Assembly: GCA_027328425.1 (NCBI GenBank)
Contig: DAHVUT010000013.1
Span: 1 to 39,112 of the forward strand
Direction: 5' to 3'
Length of the DNA: 39,112 nt
Origin: Microcaldota archaeon
GTDB taxonomy: Archaea > Micrarchaeota > Micrarchaeia > Micrarchaeales > CABMGC01
Position numbers and translations under genes: made by a program. The notes under the pieces are model-generated. The model had not been told where the DNA came from and searched no databases. It saw nothing but the letters and a program-made list of their open reading frames with translations. Below are positions 14,199 through 22,745 of this stretch, piece after piece. Position 1 is the first letter of the stretch. Each line of letters begins with the position of its first letter.

Positions 14199-15198
14199 CC
14201 TGCTCGCGATTGCGCCGCTTCTTCCGGCTTCCATCAGCCCCGGCTCTCTGACCGGCGAGCTCATAGGCATTGCCGAGTATGCCATAGCGATTGCCATGGT
14301 CATAATCGTGTTCGACTACGTCTTCGGCTGGCTGGAGCGCAAGGTGGTGGCGAAGATACAGAAGAGGCACGGCCCCACGTATGCGGGCAAGTATGGATTG
14401 CTGCAGAACATGGCAGACATACTCAAGCTCATGTCGAAGCAGCACGTCGCCCCTGCAAACTCCGACAGACCGATGTTCCTGGCAACGCTGCCCGCCATGC
14501 TTGCTCTCACGCTGTTCCTCGTGATGCTCATTCCGTTCTCGCCCACGTTCTCGGGCTCCAGCTCCGGCTTTGTGCTACTGATTGTGCTCGTTCTAGTATC
14601 GTTCATGCCGCTCGTGATATTCATGAACGGGTTTGCGAGCGGGAACAAGTTTTCAGCGATAAGCGCCGAGCGCTCCGTAGTGATGCTGCTCAGCTACGAA
14701 ATACCGCTCGTGCTTGTCGTAGCGACGACAGCTGCACTAACAGGCAGCTACAGCCTGAATGGAATAGTGGGCGCGCAGTCGCAGCTCTGGTACGTAGTGC
14801 TCATGCCCATAGGCTTCGTGATATTCTTCATAGCTATGCTCGCAGAGCTCGAAAGGCCGCCGTTCGACATGCGCGAAGCAGATTCGGAGCTCATCGCCGG
14901 ATGGCTGACCGATGTAAGCCCGCCGTACTACATGCTCGCGCTCTTCCTGGACTACTCGCGGATGCTGCTAGGCAGCATGCTGATAGCCATACTCTTCTTC
15001 GGCGGATGGAACGGGCCTGTGCTGCCGCCCATAGTCTGGCTGCTGATAAAGGTATTCGCGATTGCATTCTTCATAATGATAGTGAGGGTCACGATGGTAA
15101 GGATGAGGATAGACAGGCTACTGCGCTTCGGCTGGCTTATACTGCTGCCGCTCGCGTTCGTTAATTTAATTGTTACATACGTATTGCTGATTGGGTGA
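14185..15198 (+). CDS. nuoH: Complex I subunit NuoH
   Basis: NuoH links the quinone pocket to the proton pumps. The 337 residues have eight or nine membrane segments. Family marks are GWLERKVVAKIQKRHGPTYA near 49-68 (the first cytoplasmic loop) and AELERPPFDMREADSELIAGW near 221-241 (the acidic quinone-facing loop), both intact. The gene overlaps nuoD at the start and is followed 4 bp later by nuoI. Confidence 0.96.
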   Translation: MPISSLLAIAPLLPASISPGSLTGELIGIAEYAIAIAMVIIVFDYVFGWLERKVVAKIQKRHGPTYAGKYGLLQNMADILKLMSKQHVAPANSDRPMFLATLPAMLALTLFLVMLIPFSPTFSGSSSGFVLLIVLVLVSFMPLVIFMNGFASGNKFSAISAERSVVMLLSYEIPLVLVVATTAALTGSYSLNGIVGAQSQLWYVVLMPIGFVIFFIAMLAELERPPFDMREADSELIAGWLTDVSPPYYMLALFLDYSRMLLGSMLIAILFFGGWNGPVLPPIVWLLIKVFAIAFFIMIVRVTMVRMRIDRLLRFGWLILLPLAFVNLIVTYVLLIG

Positions 15199-15202
15199 CC
15201 AA

Positions 15203-15565
15203 ATGCTGAGACCGCTGCTGGAAAGCGTGAAAGAGCTGGGTGGAGAGCGCTTCACTGTGGAGTTTCCCGAGGAGCGGGAATCGCTGGACGACAGGGAGCG
15301 CTACATGTTCAGACTGGACATGGAGACGTGCGTAAGCTGCGCCGCCTGCGAACGCATCTGCCCGAACAAGACGATAACGATGGTGGAGGTGCTCACCGAC
15401 AGGGGACCCAAGGACATGCCGCAGATAGGCCTGGACCGTTGCCTCTTCTGCGCCCTCTGCGAGGAGGTGTGCCCGACCAAGTGCCTCACACTGACCAAGG
15501 ACTACGGGCTTGAGGCCTACGACAAGCGCTGGTTCGTGAAGAGGCCGGAGGAACTTCAGGGATGA
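15203..15565 (+). CDS. nuoI: Complex I subunit NuoI (two 4Fe-4S clusters)
   Basis: This 120-residue ferredoxin-like subunit carries clusters N6a and N6b. The two motifs are CVSCAACERICP and CLFCALCEEVCP, with all eight cysteines present. I start it at ATG 15203, just after the nuoH stop; an in-frame TTG at 15191 would overlap nuoH. With NuoB it forms the whole Fe-S chain encoded here, since NuoE, F and G are absent. Electrons therefore probably enter directly at NuoI from ferredoxin or another carrier. Confidence 0.95.
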   Translation: MLRPLLESVKELGGERFTVEFPEERESLDDRERYMFRLDMETCVSCAACERICPNKTITMVEVLTDRGPKDMPQIGLDRCLFCALCEEVCPTKCLTLTKDYGLEAYDKRWFVKRPEELQG

Positions 15566-16041
15566 GCATGCTACCGGATCTCCTCCCTGCGCTGCTCGGT
15601 GCGATGCTCGTGACCGCAGGCATATTTGTGTTCGTGCAGCGCAAGCTGCTGCACGCAGTAACAGCATTGGCCGCTGCGGCGGCGGTGAGCGCACTCGTGT
15701 TCCTGTACCTTAACCAGGCGCTCGTTGCACTGCTCCAGCTCCTCATATTCGTGGGCGGCCTGTCTACGTACCTGATGGTGGCGGTGGCTGCCGAGGAGAA
15801 GTTCGTCAACATGCGCAGCGCCGCTTCGTTTGCTGCAGCATCCATACTGCTGGGCGCGGTACTCATCGCATCTGTCTACGGGCTGCCGGCGCGGGCGCCC
15901 AGCGGCACGAACTTCGTGCAGCTCGCCGAATCTGCCATCGGACAGTATTATGGCTTAATGCTCGCTTCCATATTCCTGCTGTTCGCAGTTGCAATCGCGA
16001 GTGTGCTTGTGATAAGGAGGTTTGCGAGACTGGTGAATTGA
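15562..16041 (+). CDS. nuoJ: Complex I subunit NuoJ
   Basis: A 159-residue membrane subunit with five hydrophobic segments (about 7-25, 32-50, 54-76, 86-105 and 131-151). The TM3 glycine-rich stretch QLLIFVGGLSTYLMVAVA is the family's bulged helix, in which an EGI-like Tyr is expected; here a Tyr follows the Gly pair. The gene starts in an ATGA overlap with nuoI and ends in a TGATG overlap with nuoK. Confidence 0.93.
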   Translation: MSMLPDLLPALLGAMLVTAGIFVFVQRKLLHAVTALAAAAAVSALVFLYLNQALVALLQLLIFVGGLSTYLMVAVAAEEKFVNMRSAASFAAASILLGAVLIASVYGLPARAPSGTNFVQLAESAIGQYYGLMLASIFLLFAVAIASVLVIRRFARLVN

Positions 16042-16343
16042 TGCTGGACTACGTTTTCTTTGGCGCTGTGCTGCTTGTGGCGGTAGCGCTCGCGGGGCTC
16101 ATATCCGAGCGCCATTTCGTTTCTATGGTCCTCGCTGTCGAGCTTGTGTTCATAGCCAGCACAGTACTGCTCGCGTACTTCATAACCTATGGCAGCTCGC
16201 CGGGTCCTTCGGCAGTGCCCATGCTGATAGCGATATGGGCGGCTGCCACTGTAGAGGTGATAGCGCTGGTGACGCTTTACATATACATGAAAGCGCACGG
16301 TTCGCAGTTCGACATTAGCAAGCTAGCGAAGCTTAAGTGGTAG
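16041..16343 (+). CDS. nuoK: Complex I subunit NuoK
   Basis: A 100-residue three-helix subunit related to MrpC. The TM2 glutamate that carries protons is present in MVLAVELVFIAS (near residue 35). The TM3 segment TVEVIALVTLYIYMK also has its conserved glutamate. ATG 16041 overlaps the nuoJ stop by one base; TTG at 16038 is also possible but less likely. Confidence 0.94.
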   Translation: MLDYVFFGAVLLVAVALAGLISERHFVSMVLAVELVFIASTVLLAYFITYGSSPGPSAVPMLIAIWAAATVEVIALVTLYIYMKAHGSQFDISKLAKLKW

Positions 16344-16350
16344 TGATAGC

Positions 16351-18120
16351 TTGAACCCGTTGTTTCTTTTGTTGCCTTTGCTTGCCGCCCTGGTAGCGGT
16401 GGCGGCAGACAGGAATGGCTCCAGGGTCAAGTATTACGCGCTCCTAGGCTCAGTCGTTGGGCTCGCGATGCTTCCGCTCGTCGGCTTCGGCACGGATTCG
16501 CTGACGTGGTTCTCAGTAGGCGGCACCGCGATACAGATAACGACCAGCATAACGCCGCTGAGCCTCATGCTGCTGTTTCTGGTGCTTGCGATGGGCAGCC
16601 TGGTGATCGCATACTCTTTCGGCTTCATGGACCTGCCAAGCGAGCAGAAGAGATTCTACGTTGAGATGCTGGGCTTCGAGACAGCGATGCTCGCGTTCGC
16701 GATGTCAGGAGGCTTCATACTGCTCTTCATCGCCTGGGAGTTCCTCAGTCTCACCAGCTACCTGCTGATAGGCTTCTGGCACAACAGGGAGAATGCCATA
16801 GCCGCTGCACGGAAGGCGATAACAATAGTGCTCATAAGCGACATCGCACTGCTTGCAGCAATAGTGATGTTCCTGAACATCTACGGCACGCTCAGCTTTT
16901 CCTCGATACTTGCGGCAGGCGCAAGCGGCAGCCTCCAACTCGCTGCAATGGCACTGCTGCTTGCAGCCGTGATAACCAAATCCGCCCAGTTCCCGGTGCA
17001 AGAATGGCTGACCGACGCGATGGCGGGCCCCACGCCCGTTTCGGCCTATCTCCATAGCACCACTATGGTGAAGGCGGGCGTATTTGTGGTGCTCGTGTTG
17101 CTCCCGCTCTTCTCGGAGGCGGGTATGATGCCTGCACTTCTCGCGATAGCATCGATAACTATAGCTGTGGCTATCACAGGCGCCATGCGTGAGCATAATG
17201 TAAAGCGCGCAATAGCATACTCCACTGTGGAGGAACTCGGGCTCATACTGCTCGCTGCCTCCGTGGGCGCCGTGTTTGCTGCCATCTACTTCTTCTTCGC
17301 ACAGAGTTTCTACAAATCGCTGCTCTTTTTCGGCGCAGGTAGCTCTATAAAGGCGACGGGCTCAGAAGATTTGGGCGTTATAACAGGCCTCGGCAGGAGC
17401 AGACTGGTGAAGTACACCGTGCTTTTCGGGGCGCTCTCCCTGGCCGGATTCATACCTTTCGACGGGTTCTTCGCCAACTTCGGCATAGCGTCAGCGTTTG
17501 CGACGAACCTCGTTGCCTACGCGCTCATAAGCGCGGCCAGCCTCGCTACGAGCTTCTATATATTCAGATGGTTCATGCTGCAGAGCGGGAAGCCAGTCAG
17601 CACAGCTGTGTCGGCAGGTTTTCTAGGACTGCCAAAGAGCATGTCGTACTCCATGGCAGTGCTCGCCGTTTCCACAGTGGCCGCAAGCGGAGCCTTCTTT
17701 GCGTTCCCCAGCGTGTTTGGGATGCAGGGCATAAACCTGCAGGGGCACGCAGGCATGCTCACTGCAGCCATTGAGACACTCGTAGCGGCGGCGGGAGCCA
17801 CGGCCGCCCTCCTGTTCTACAGAAGGAAGGCGACGGTGAAGACTCTCGCAGCCAGGGCCGTGGCTGAACCCGCGCACAGCGCCGGAGTGGCTACAGTAAC
17901 CAATGCAGCATATGCACACCTGGCCGCGTTCGTAGAGGCCGTTGCGACGGGCTTCGCGTTCTTCGATGACAGACTCATATCCGCATACGATATTGTCGGG
18001 CATGTGGCCGTAGCCGCAGGTTCGCACTCGCGAAAGATCGCATCGGGCAGCACGAACACATACATGCTCGTGTTTGCAGCCGGGGTGGCGTTGCTTGCCA
18101 TAGTGGTCGTGGTGGCATAA
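16351..18120 (+). CDS. nuoL: Complex I antiporter-like subunit NuoL
   Basis: This is the largest pump subunit, 589 residues with about 14-16 membrane helices. The TM5 Glu is E130 (IAWEFLSL), the TM7 Lys is K210 (VITKSAQFPVQEWL), and SAYLHSTTMVKAG gives K241 in TM8. At the TM12 position, where the family reads GFFSKD, this protein reads DGFFANFG (371-378), so that lysine is missing. The long lateral-helix region is shorter than in bacteria but present at the C-terminus. Translation starts at TTG 16351; no nearby ATG is available. The last base is shared with the nuoN start. Confidence 0.94.
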   Translation: MNPLFLLLPLLAALVAVAADRNGSRVKYYALLGSVVGLAMLPLVGFGTDSLTWFSVGGTAIQITTSITPLSLMLLFLVLAMGSLVIAYSFGFMDLPSEQKRFYVEMLGFETAMLAFAMSGGFILLFIAWEFLSLTSYLLIGFWHNRENAIAAARKAITIVLISDIALLAAIVMFLNIYGTLSFSSILAAGASGSLQLAAMALLLAAVITKSAQFPVQEWLTDAMAGPTPVSAYLHSTTMVKAGVFVVLVLLPLFSEAGMMPALLAIASITIAVAITGAMREHNVKRAIAYSTVEELGLILLAASVGAVFAAIYFFFAQSFYKSLLFFGAGSSIKATGSEDLGVITGLGRSRLVKYTVLFGALSLAGFIPFDGFFANFGIASAFATNLVAYALISAASLATSFYIFRWFMLQSGKPVSTAVSAGFLGLPKSMSYSMAVLAVSTVAASGAFFAFPSVFGMQGINLQGHAGMLTAAIETLVAAAGATAALLFYRRKATVKTLAARAVAEPAHSAGVATVTNAAYAHLAAFVEAVATGFAFFDDRLISAYDIVGHVAVAAGSHSRKIASGSTNTYMLVFAAGVALLAIVVVVA

Positions 18121-19496
18121 TGCTCCTTGATTACGCTTTTATAGCTTCCATCGCGGTGCTCGTGTTCGGCAGTTTGGCGCTCAGGCTCACTTCCAGCAGG
18201 AGGGCAACGTTTGCCTTCAGCAGCACTATGCTGGCTCTGATACTTGCACTCGCTCTCATGCTCCTGCCCCTCGGCGGCAGCGCCACATACATGGGCGTTT
18301 TGTCGTTCAACCCGTTCTCGTTGTTCTTCGCGGTGCTATTCACTGCCGGCATTATGCTCGTCAATGCGCTCGCGTATGCAAGGTCACGGGATTACGGCAA
18401 CTTCGCCGCCCTTGCCGCTCTCGCGCTGTCGGGCATGTACCTAGTCGCATTCGCGAATTCGCTCGTGTCCGTATTCATAGGACTTGAGCTAATGAGCTTG
18501 CCAAGCGTCTTCGTGGTGCTGCTCTCTAAGCGCGACTCGATGGAGGCTACGGTCAAGCTGTTCATAATGGCGGCGCTCTCCGTTGCTGTGCTTTCACTGG
18601 CAATAGTGCTGGTCTATGGAGCTGCAGGAACGCTGTCGCTGCAGCGGGCTAACGCCGGCGCGTTGATGGGCTTCGCCTTCGTGCTTTTCGTGGCGGCGCT
18701 TGGTTTCGAGGCGTCCGTATTCCCATTCAACGTGCTGCTGCCCGACGTGTACCAGGGTTCGGGCGCATACGCGACGGCCATGCTGGGAGGCGTGAACAAG
18801 AAAGTGGGCTTCGCTGCGCTCCTTCAAGTGCTGATCCTGCTGTTCATAACGTCGAGGGCGGACTTCATGGTCGTGGCGGTGCTGGCGGTGGCGGCCATGT
18901 TCTACGGCAACCTGGTCGCGCTGCTCCAGACGGACCTCAAGCGCCTCCTTGCCTATTCGTCGATATCACAGGCGGGCTACATACTCATAGGCATATCGGT
19001 GGCGAACCAGGCTGGCATTAGCGGCAGCCTCGTGCAGATATTCGCGCACACATTCCTGTTCATAGGCGCCATGAGCATAGTCGCTTGGCTCGAGAGCAGG
19101 GGGAGGAGCGGAATAGATGACACCCTAGGGCTGTACAAAGACAACAGGTTCATGGCGATAGCGCTGAGCGTGTTCCTGCTCTCCATGGTGGGGCTTCCAT
19201 TCACCACAGGCTTTGTGGGCAAATTCCTCATATTCCTTAGCGCAGTCAACAGCGGGCTCGCCATCCTTGCGATACTAGGAATAGTTAACAGCGTCATATC
19301 GGTGTTCTATTATGCGAAGGTGCTCACTTCAGTGTACACGGCGAAGGCAGGAGGCTACAGAGTCGGTGTAGACGCGCCTACACTTGCAGTGGTGGGCGCT
19401 TGTCTTGCGCTCACTGTGTTTTTGGGAGTGTACCCGCAGCCGCTGGTGCACATCGCTGGCAGCGCCTCCTCCTATCTATTCACCGCAGGCGTGTGA
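18120..19496 (+). CDS. nuoN: Complex I antiporter-like subunit NuoN, key Lys replaced
   Basis: The 458-residue protein is NuoN-like by LLPDVYQGSG, LLAYSSISQAGYILIGI and GFVGKFLIFLSA. The TM5 Glu (E123 in FIGLELMSLPS), a TM8-side Lys (K227/K228) and the TM12 Lys (GFVGKF) are kept. In TM7 the family motif GFKxSxxPFH reads GFEASVFPFN, which changes the proton-relay Lys (E. coli K217) to Glu 197 and the following His to Asn 204. It ends the operon; the convergent ATPase gene ends 7 bp further on. nuoM is missing from the operon and lies at 23277-24692. Confidence 0.92.
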   Translation: MLLDYAFIASIAVLVFGSLALRLTSSRRATFAFSSTMLALILALALMLLPLGGSATYMGVLSFNPFSLFFAVLFTAGIMLVNALAYARSRDYGNFAALAALALSGMYLVAFANSLVSVFIGLELMSLPSVFVVLLSKRDSMEATVKLFIMAALSVAVLSLAIVLVYGAAGTLSLQRANAGALMGFAFVLFVAALGFEASVFPFNVLLPDVYQGSGAYATAMLGGVNKKVGFAALLQVLILLFITSRADFMVVAVLAVAAMFYGNLVALLQTDLKRLLAYSSISQAGYILIGISVANQAGISGSLVQIFAHTFLFIGAMSIVAWLESRGRSGIDDTLGLYKDNRFMAIALSVFLLSMVGLPFTTGFVGKFLIFLSAVNSGLAILAILGIVNSVISVFYYAKVLTSVYTAKAGGYRVGVDAPTLAVVGACLALTVFLGVYPQPLVHIAGSASSYLFTAGV

Positions 19497-19503
19497 ACAG
19501 GCA

Positions 19504-22227
19504 CTAGCGCTTGCCGTACCTGCTGTAGAACGTAAGGTATCTTCCGAGCACTGTCGCAGGTGCGGAAGGCCTCGCCTTCTGTATGAGCGCGTATATGCTA
19601 TCTTCGTTTATCTCGATCTCCTTGCCTGCTTCCAGGCTCGCCTCGAGCGTGTTGAGCTTCACCTGCCTGCAGACGTTGGCTATGTCGGCCCCGGTGTAAC
19701 CTTCGGTCTCTTCGGCCAGCTTGTCGAAGTTCGTATCGCTGACGAGGGGTGCCTTCTCCAGGTACTGTCGAAACAGCTCGGCCCTACTCTTCTTGTCCGG
19801 AGGCGGGGCGTATACGAGCCTATCGAAGCGGCCCGGCCTGAGCATCGCCGGGTCGAGCACGTCGGGCCTGTTGGTCGACGCCACGACCACCACGTCAGGA
19901 ACGTCCTTGAGCTTGTCGAACTCCTCGAGAAGCTCTCCCGTCAGCTGCAGACCGTACTGCGATGCTGTGTCGCGCGACGGCACGAGCGCGTCTACCTCAT
20001 CTACGAACACTATTGACGGCGAGCTCTCCTTGGCCCTGTCGAATATGCCCTTGACCGTGATGCTCGCCTTATCCTGTCCGTATTTGGCTATGTCGTAGCC
20101 CGATATTGAGAACACCTTCACCCCGCCGAGCTCGTTCGCCACCGCTTGTATGAGCATCGTCTTGCCCGTCCCCGGCGGCCCGAAGAGCAGTATGCCCTTA
20201 ATGTTGCCTATGTCGTACTTCTTGAGCAGAGACGGGTGCATTATAGGTATCTCCACCGCCTCGTGGAGAGCCTTCTTGGCCTCATCTAGGCCCACCACAT
20301 CATCCAGCGTTATCTTCTTGCCCTCCTCCACCTGCGTCTCGGGATGCATGCGCCTCTCGTAGTCCACCTTGAATGTGTTGTATTCCTCGAGCTGCGCCAA
20401 TGACGTGGACGGCTTGGTGCTCTTTATGCCCCTCACCACGTCCAGCATCTTTATTGCGAGCACCTCATGCTTCGAAATCGCCCTTTCTCCCACCTCCCTG
20501 CCTACATTCTCGCAAACGTTCTTTATGTCCGCTGGCGAATATCTGTTTGTTATGCTTGCGAGCTTGGCAAAGTCCATCTCCTTGCTGACAGGCAGTTTCT
20601 CCAGGTAGTGCTCGAACAACTTTGCCCTGGCGGACTGGTCGGGGAGCTGCATGTAAAGTATCTTGTCGAAACGGCCGGGGCGCATGACAGCAGGATCGAG
20701 GAGCTGCGGCACATTGGTGGCGCCCACTATGACCACGTCTGATATAGTCTTGAAGCCGTCCATCTCGCTGAGCAGCGTTGTTATGAGCTCCCTGCCGCTC
20801 TGGCTCTCCTGCATCTCCCTCTTACCCGCTATGCTGTCTATCTCGTCGAAGAAGAGTATGCACGGAGTGTGCTTCTTCGCAGTGGCGAATATCTTAGCCA
20901 GCGTGCTCGCACTCTCCCCAGGATATGGCGATATCAGCGACGATGTTGAGACGTAGTAGAAGGCTGCACGGATGTCGTTTGCCAGCGCCCTCATTATGAG
21001 CGTCTTGCCTGTTCCAGGCGGCCCGAATAGAAGCAACCCCTTGGCCGGGCTCACGTTATACGCCCCTGCTATCTCCCTGTGCTCTATAGGAGCCAGTATC
21101 GCCTCCTTGAGCTCGCGCTTGGTGCCTTCATAGTTCACCACATCGTCCAGCGTCTCTGAAGTGCCTCTGGTAAGGTCCTCGAACGCGACGCCGAACTTGC
21201 CGAGTATATCCTGTTTCATCACATCCAGGGCCTGCACCACGTCCACGTCCGATGCCTCAAGCACGAACAGGAATATTGGCGTTGCTATGAAGCTCACCAG
21301 CACCATGAAGTTCACGCTCGATTGGTTCAGGAAGGAGCAGAACAGGTACGAAAGCACGAGCAGAGCGCCGAGCAGGCTGGAGAGCGTGCCCTTGTATGCG
21401 TGCCTGCTCCTTACTGCATAGCTGCTCATCGTGAAGGCTACGAAGAGCCAAACGAGCAGCTGCAGCACCGTGTACTGCGCCTTGTATGCAAGCGCCACGG
21501 CGGCGTAGTAGAATGCATTGAAGAGATTGCCGGCCGCCTCGCCGCTGAAGAACGCCGAGAATGCGTTGCTCCATGCGCTGCCGAAATTGCTCAACGTCGT
21601 GGGTGGGCTCGTGGCGGTAAGATCGTTAGTGAATGGAAGACCGCTGAGCAGCGTGTGTCCCTGCAGCGAGCTGAACACGAACGGGCCCGATACGGGCAGA
21701 TTCGCCATTGTCGCCACTATGGCCATGACCGCGATTGCCACCGCGCCTATCCCCGCGCTTCTCTTGAAGCCTAGCACGAGCACCGCGAACACAAGGGCGG
21801 GTAGCTCAAGATACGCGCCCAGATACGACAGCGGCAACACGCTGAGGGCAACGCCGTACGATATCGTCCTGTAGTTCTTGTATCCGAGGAACAGCGACGC
21901 GCTTATAGCCAGCGTGGCTATCCATGCGAGGAGCGGGGCCTGGTATATTATCATGGGCAGAGCGAGCAGCAGGAGTGCCATGAGGCCCAGCAGTGGCTGG
22001 AGGAAAGTGAAAGCGAAGACCACTGCGAGGAGCACTATGAATAAGGGCAAGGGATAGAACTGGAAGGCAATGCCTATGCTTATGAATGCAAAGCTCGTTG
22101 CGAGCGAATCATGGAAATTGCGGTTGCTGACCAGCTGCTTCGCATAATCCTTGAGCGCATACAGCGGAAGCGGCGTTATACTGCGCCCGAACCCCGCTAT
22201 TCCAAACATTTTCCTCGGCAAAACCAA
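19504..22227 (-). CDS. Membrane-embedded tandem AAA+ ATPase, CDC48-like
   Basis: A 907-residue protein with two complete AAA+ modules of the CDC48/p97 type behind a membrane domain. Residues about 40-335 hold roughly eight to ten hydrophobic helices, with one larger polar loop at about 180-225 (HTLLSGLPFTNDLTATSPP). D1 has GPPGTGKT at 402-409, FFDEID at 459-464, sensor N505 and RPGR at 516-519. D2 has GPPGTGKT at 683-690, FVDEVD at 741-746, N786 and RPGR at 797-800. D1's pore loop is PYPGES and D2's is KYGQDK. The usual N-domain for cofactors is absent, as is an FtsH-type HExxH. I infer an ATP-driven extractase or unfoldase acting at the membrane. The start is TTG 22227 or ATG 22209. Confidence 0.88.
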   Translation of the reverse strand: MVLPRKMFGIAGFGRSITPLPLYALKDYAKQLVSNRNFHDSLATSFAFISIGIAFQFYPLPLFIVLLAVVFAFTFLQPLLGLMALLLLALPMIIYQAPLLAWIATLAISASLFLGYKNYRTISYGVALSVLPLSYLGAYLELPALVFAVLVLGFKRSAGIGAVAIAVMAIVATMANLPVSGPFVFSSLQGHTLLSGLPFTNDLTATSPPTTLSNFGSAWSNAFSAFFSGEAAGNLFNAFYYAAVALAYKAQYTVLQLLVWLFVAFTMSSYAVRSRHAYKGTLSSLLGALLVLSYLFCSFLNQSSVNFMVLVSFIATPIFLFVLEASDVDVVQALDVMKQDILGKFGVAFEDLTRGTSETLDDVVNYEGTKRELKEAILAPIEHREIAGAYNVSPAKGLLLFGPPGTGKTLIMRALANDIRAAFYYVSTSSLISPYPGESASTLAKIFATAKKHTPCILFFDEIDSIAGKREMQESQSGRELITTLLSEMDGFKTISDVVIVGATNVPQLLDPAVMRPGRFDKILYMQLPDQSARAKLFEHYLEKLPVSKEMDFAKLASITNRYSPADIKNVCENVGREVGERAISKHEVLAIKMLDVVRGIKSTKPSTSLAQLEEYNTFKVDYERRMHPETQVEEGKKITLDDVVGLDEAKKALHEAVEIPIMHPSLLKKYDIGNIKGILLFGPPGTGKTMLIQAVANELGGVKVFSISGYDIAKYGQDKASITVKGIFDRAKESSPSIVFVDEVDALVPSRDTASQYGLQLTGELLEEFDKLKDVPDVVVVASTNRPDVLDPAMLRPGRFDRLVYAPPPDKKSRAELFRQYLEKAPLVSDTNFDKLAEETEGYTGADIANVCRQVKLNTLEASLEAGKEIEINEDSIYALIQKARPSAPATVLGRYLTFYSRYGKR

Positions 22228-22325
22228 TACACCCGCAGAGCAGGCCCAGGCTCGCGTCCCGGCCGTCGCCTACAGTTAACTAAACCCAATATCTATTAAT
22301 ATTCCTAACAGGTATGATAATGGCT

Positions 22326-22422
22326 CCCGCAGTAGCTCAATGGTAGAGCGCTCGCCTGTAGTTTGGTCCTGACGCGCAAGTCAGAAAGCGAGATGTTGCT
22401 GGTTCGACTCCGGCCTGCGGGA
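22326..22422 (+). tRNA. tRNA-Tyr (GUA) with a 25-nt intron
   Basis: The acceptor CCCGCAG pairs with CTGCGGG, with discriminator A; the C1-G72 pair is typical of archaeal tRNA-Tyr. The D stem is GCTC/GAGC, the anticodon stem CTCGC/GCGAG and the T stem GCTGG/CCGGC. The mature loop would be CTGTAGA if 22362-22386 is removed, the canonical 37/38 position. A relaxed bulge-helix-bulge can be drawn: CTG of the loop pairs with CAG in the intron, and AAA forms the 3' bulge. Confidence 0.93.
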
Positions 22423-22456
22423 AACTAATTTAAGCTGCAGGTAGAAAATACATTGT

Positions 22457-22529
22457 GCCTTGGTAGTGTAGCGGTCTAGCATACAGCCCTGTCACGGCTG
22501 GAACCCGGGTTCGAATCCCGGCCAAGGCG
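22457..22529 (+). tRNA. tRNA-Asp (GUC)
   Basis: The acceptor GCCTTGG pairs with CCAAGGC and the discriminator is G. The anticodon stem CAGCC/GGCTG encloses CTGTCAC, giving GUC for aspartate. The T arm is CCCGG-GTTCGAAT-CCCGG-like and complete. It follows tRNA-Tyr by 34 nt on the same strand, so both may come from one transcript. No CCA is encoded. Confidence 0.96.
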
Positions 22530-22562
22530 CTTGCGATCGCACAGTGAGAACGGGATGCTTTG

Positions 22563-22675
22563 GTTGGCCGGATAAAACTGCACGAGCCAACGATAACGGC
22601 CTGCAATCGCATCGTTTGGCCTATGTAAAACAGGCGCCATCGAATGCGCTCATTACTCTCTTTCCCTCTTTTTTT
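22563..22675 (+). ncRNA. Possible structured RNA after tRNA-Asp, T-run end
   Basis: Two stem-loops lie in the gap between tRNA-Asp and the CBS gene. The first has arms GTTGGC (22563-22568) and GCCAAC (22586-22591). The second is long, with GCATCG (22609-22614) pairing with CGAATGC (22641-22647, one bulge) and TGGC pairing with GCCA inside. A run of seven T (22669-22675) follows, as in archaeal termination signals. It may be a small RNA or just the tRNA transcript's 3' trailer. No RNA family is recognised. Confidence 0.3.
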
Positions 22676-22745
22676 ATGCAGGTAAACCCACAATTCACAT
22701 CGCTTTAAAAGAATTTGATTTTAAATCGGTTTGAGGGTGGTTGGG

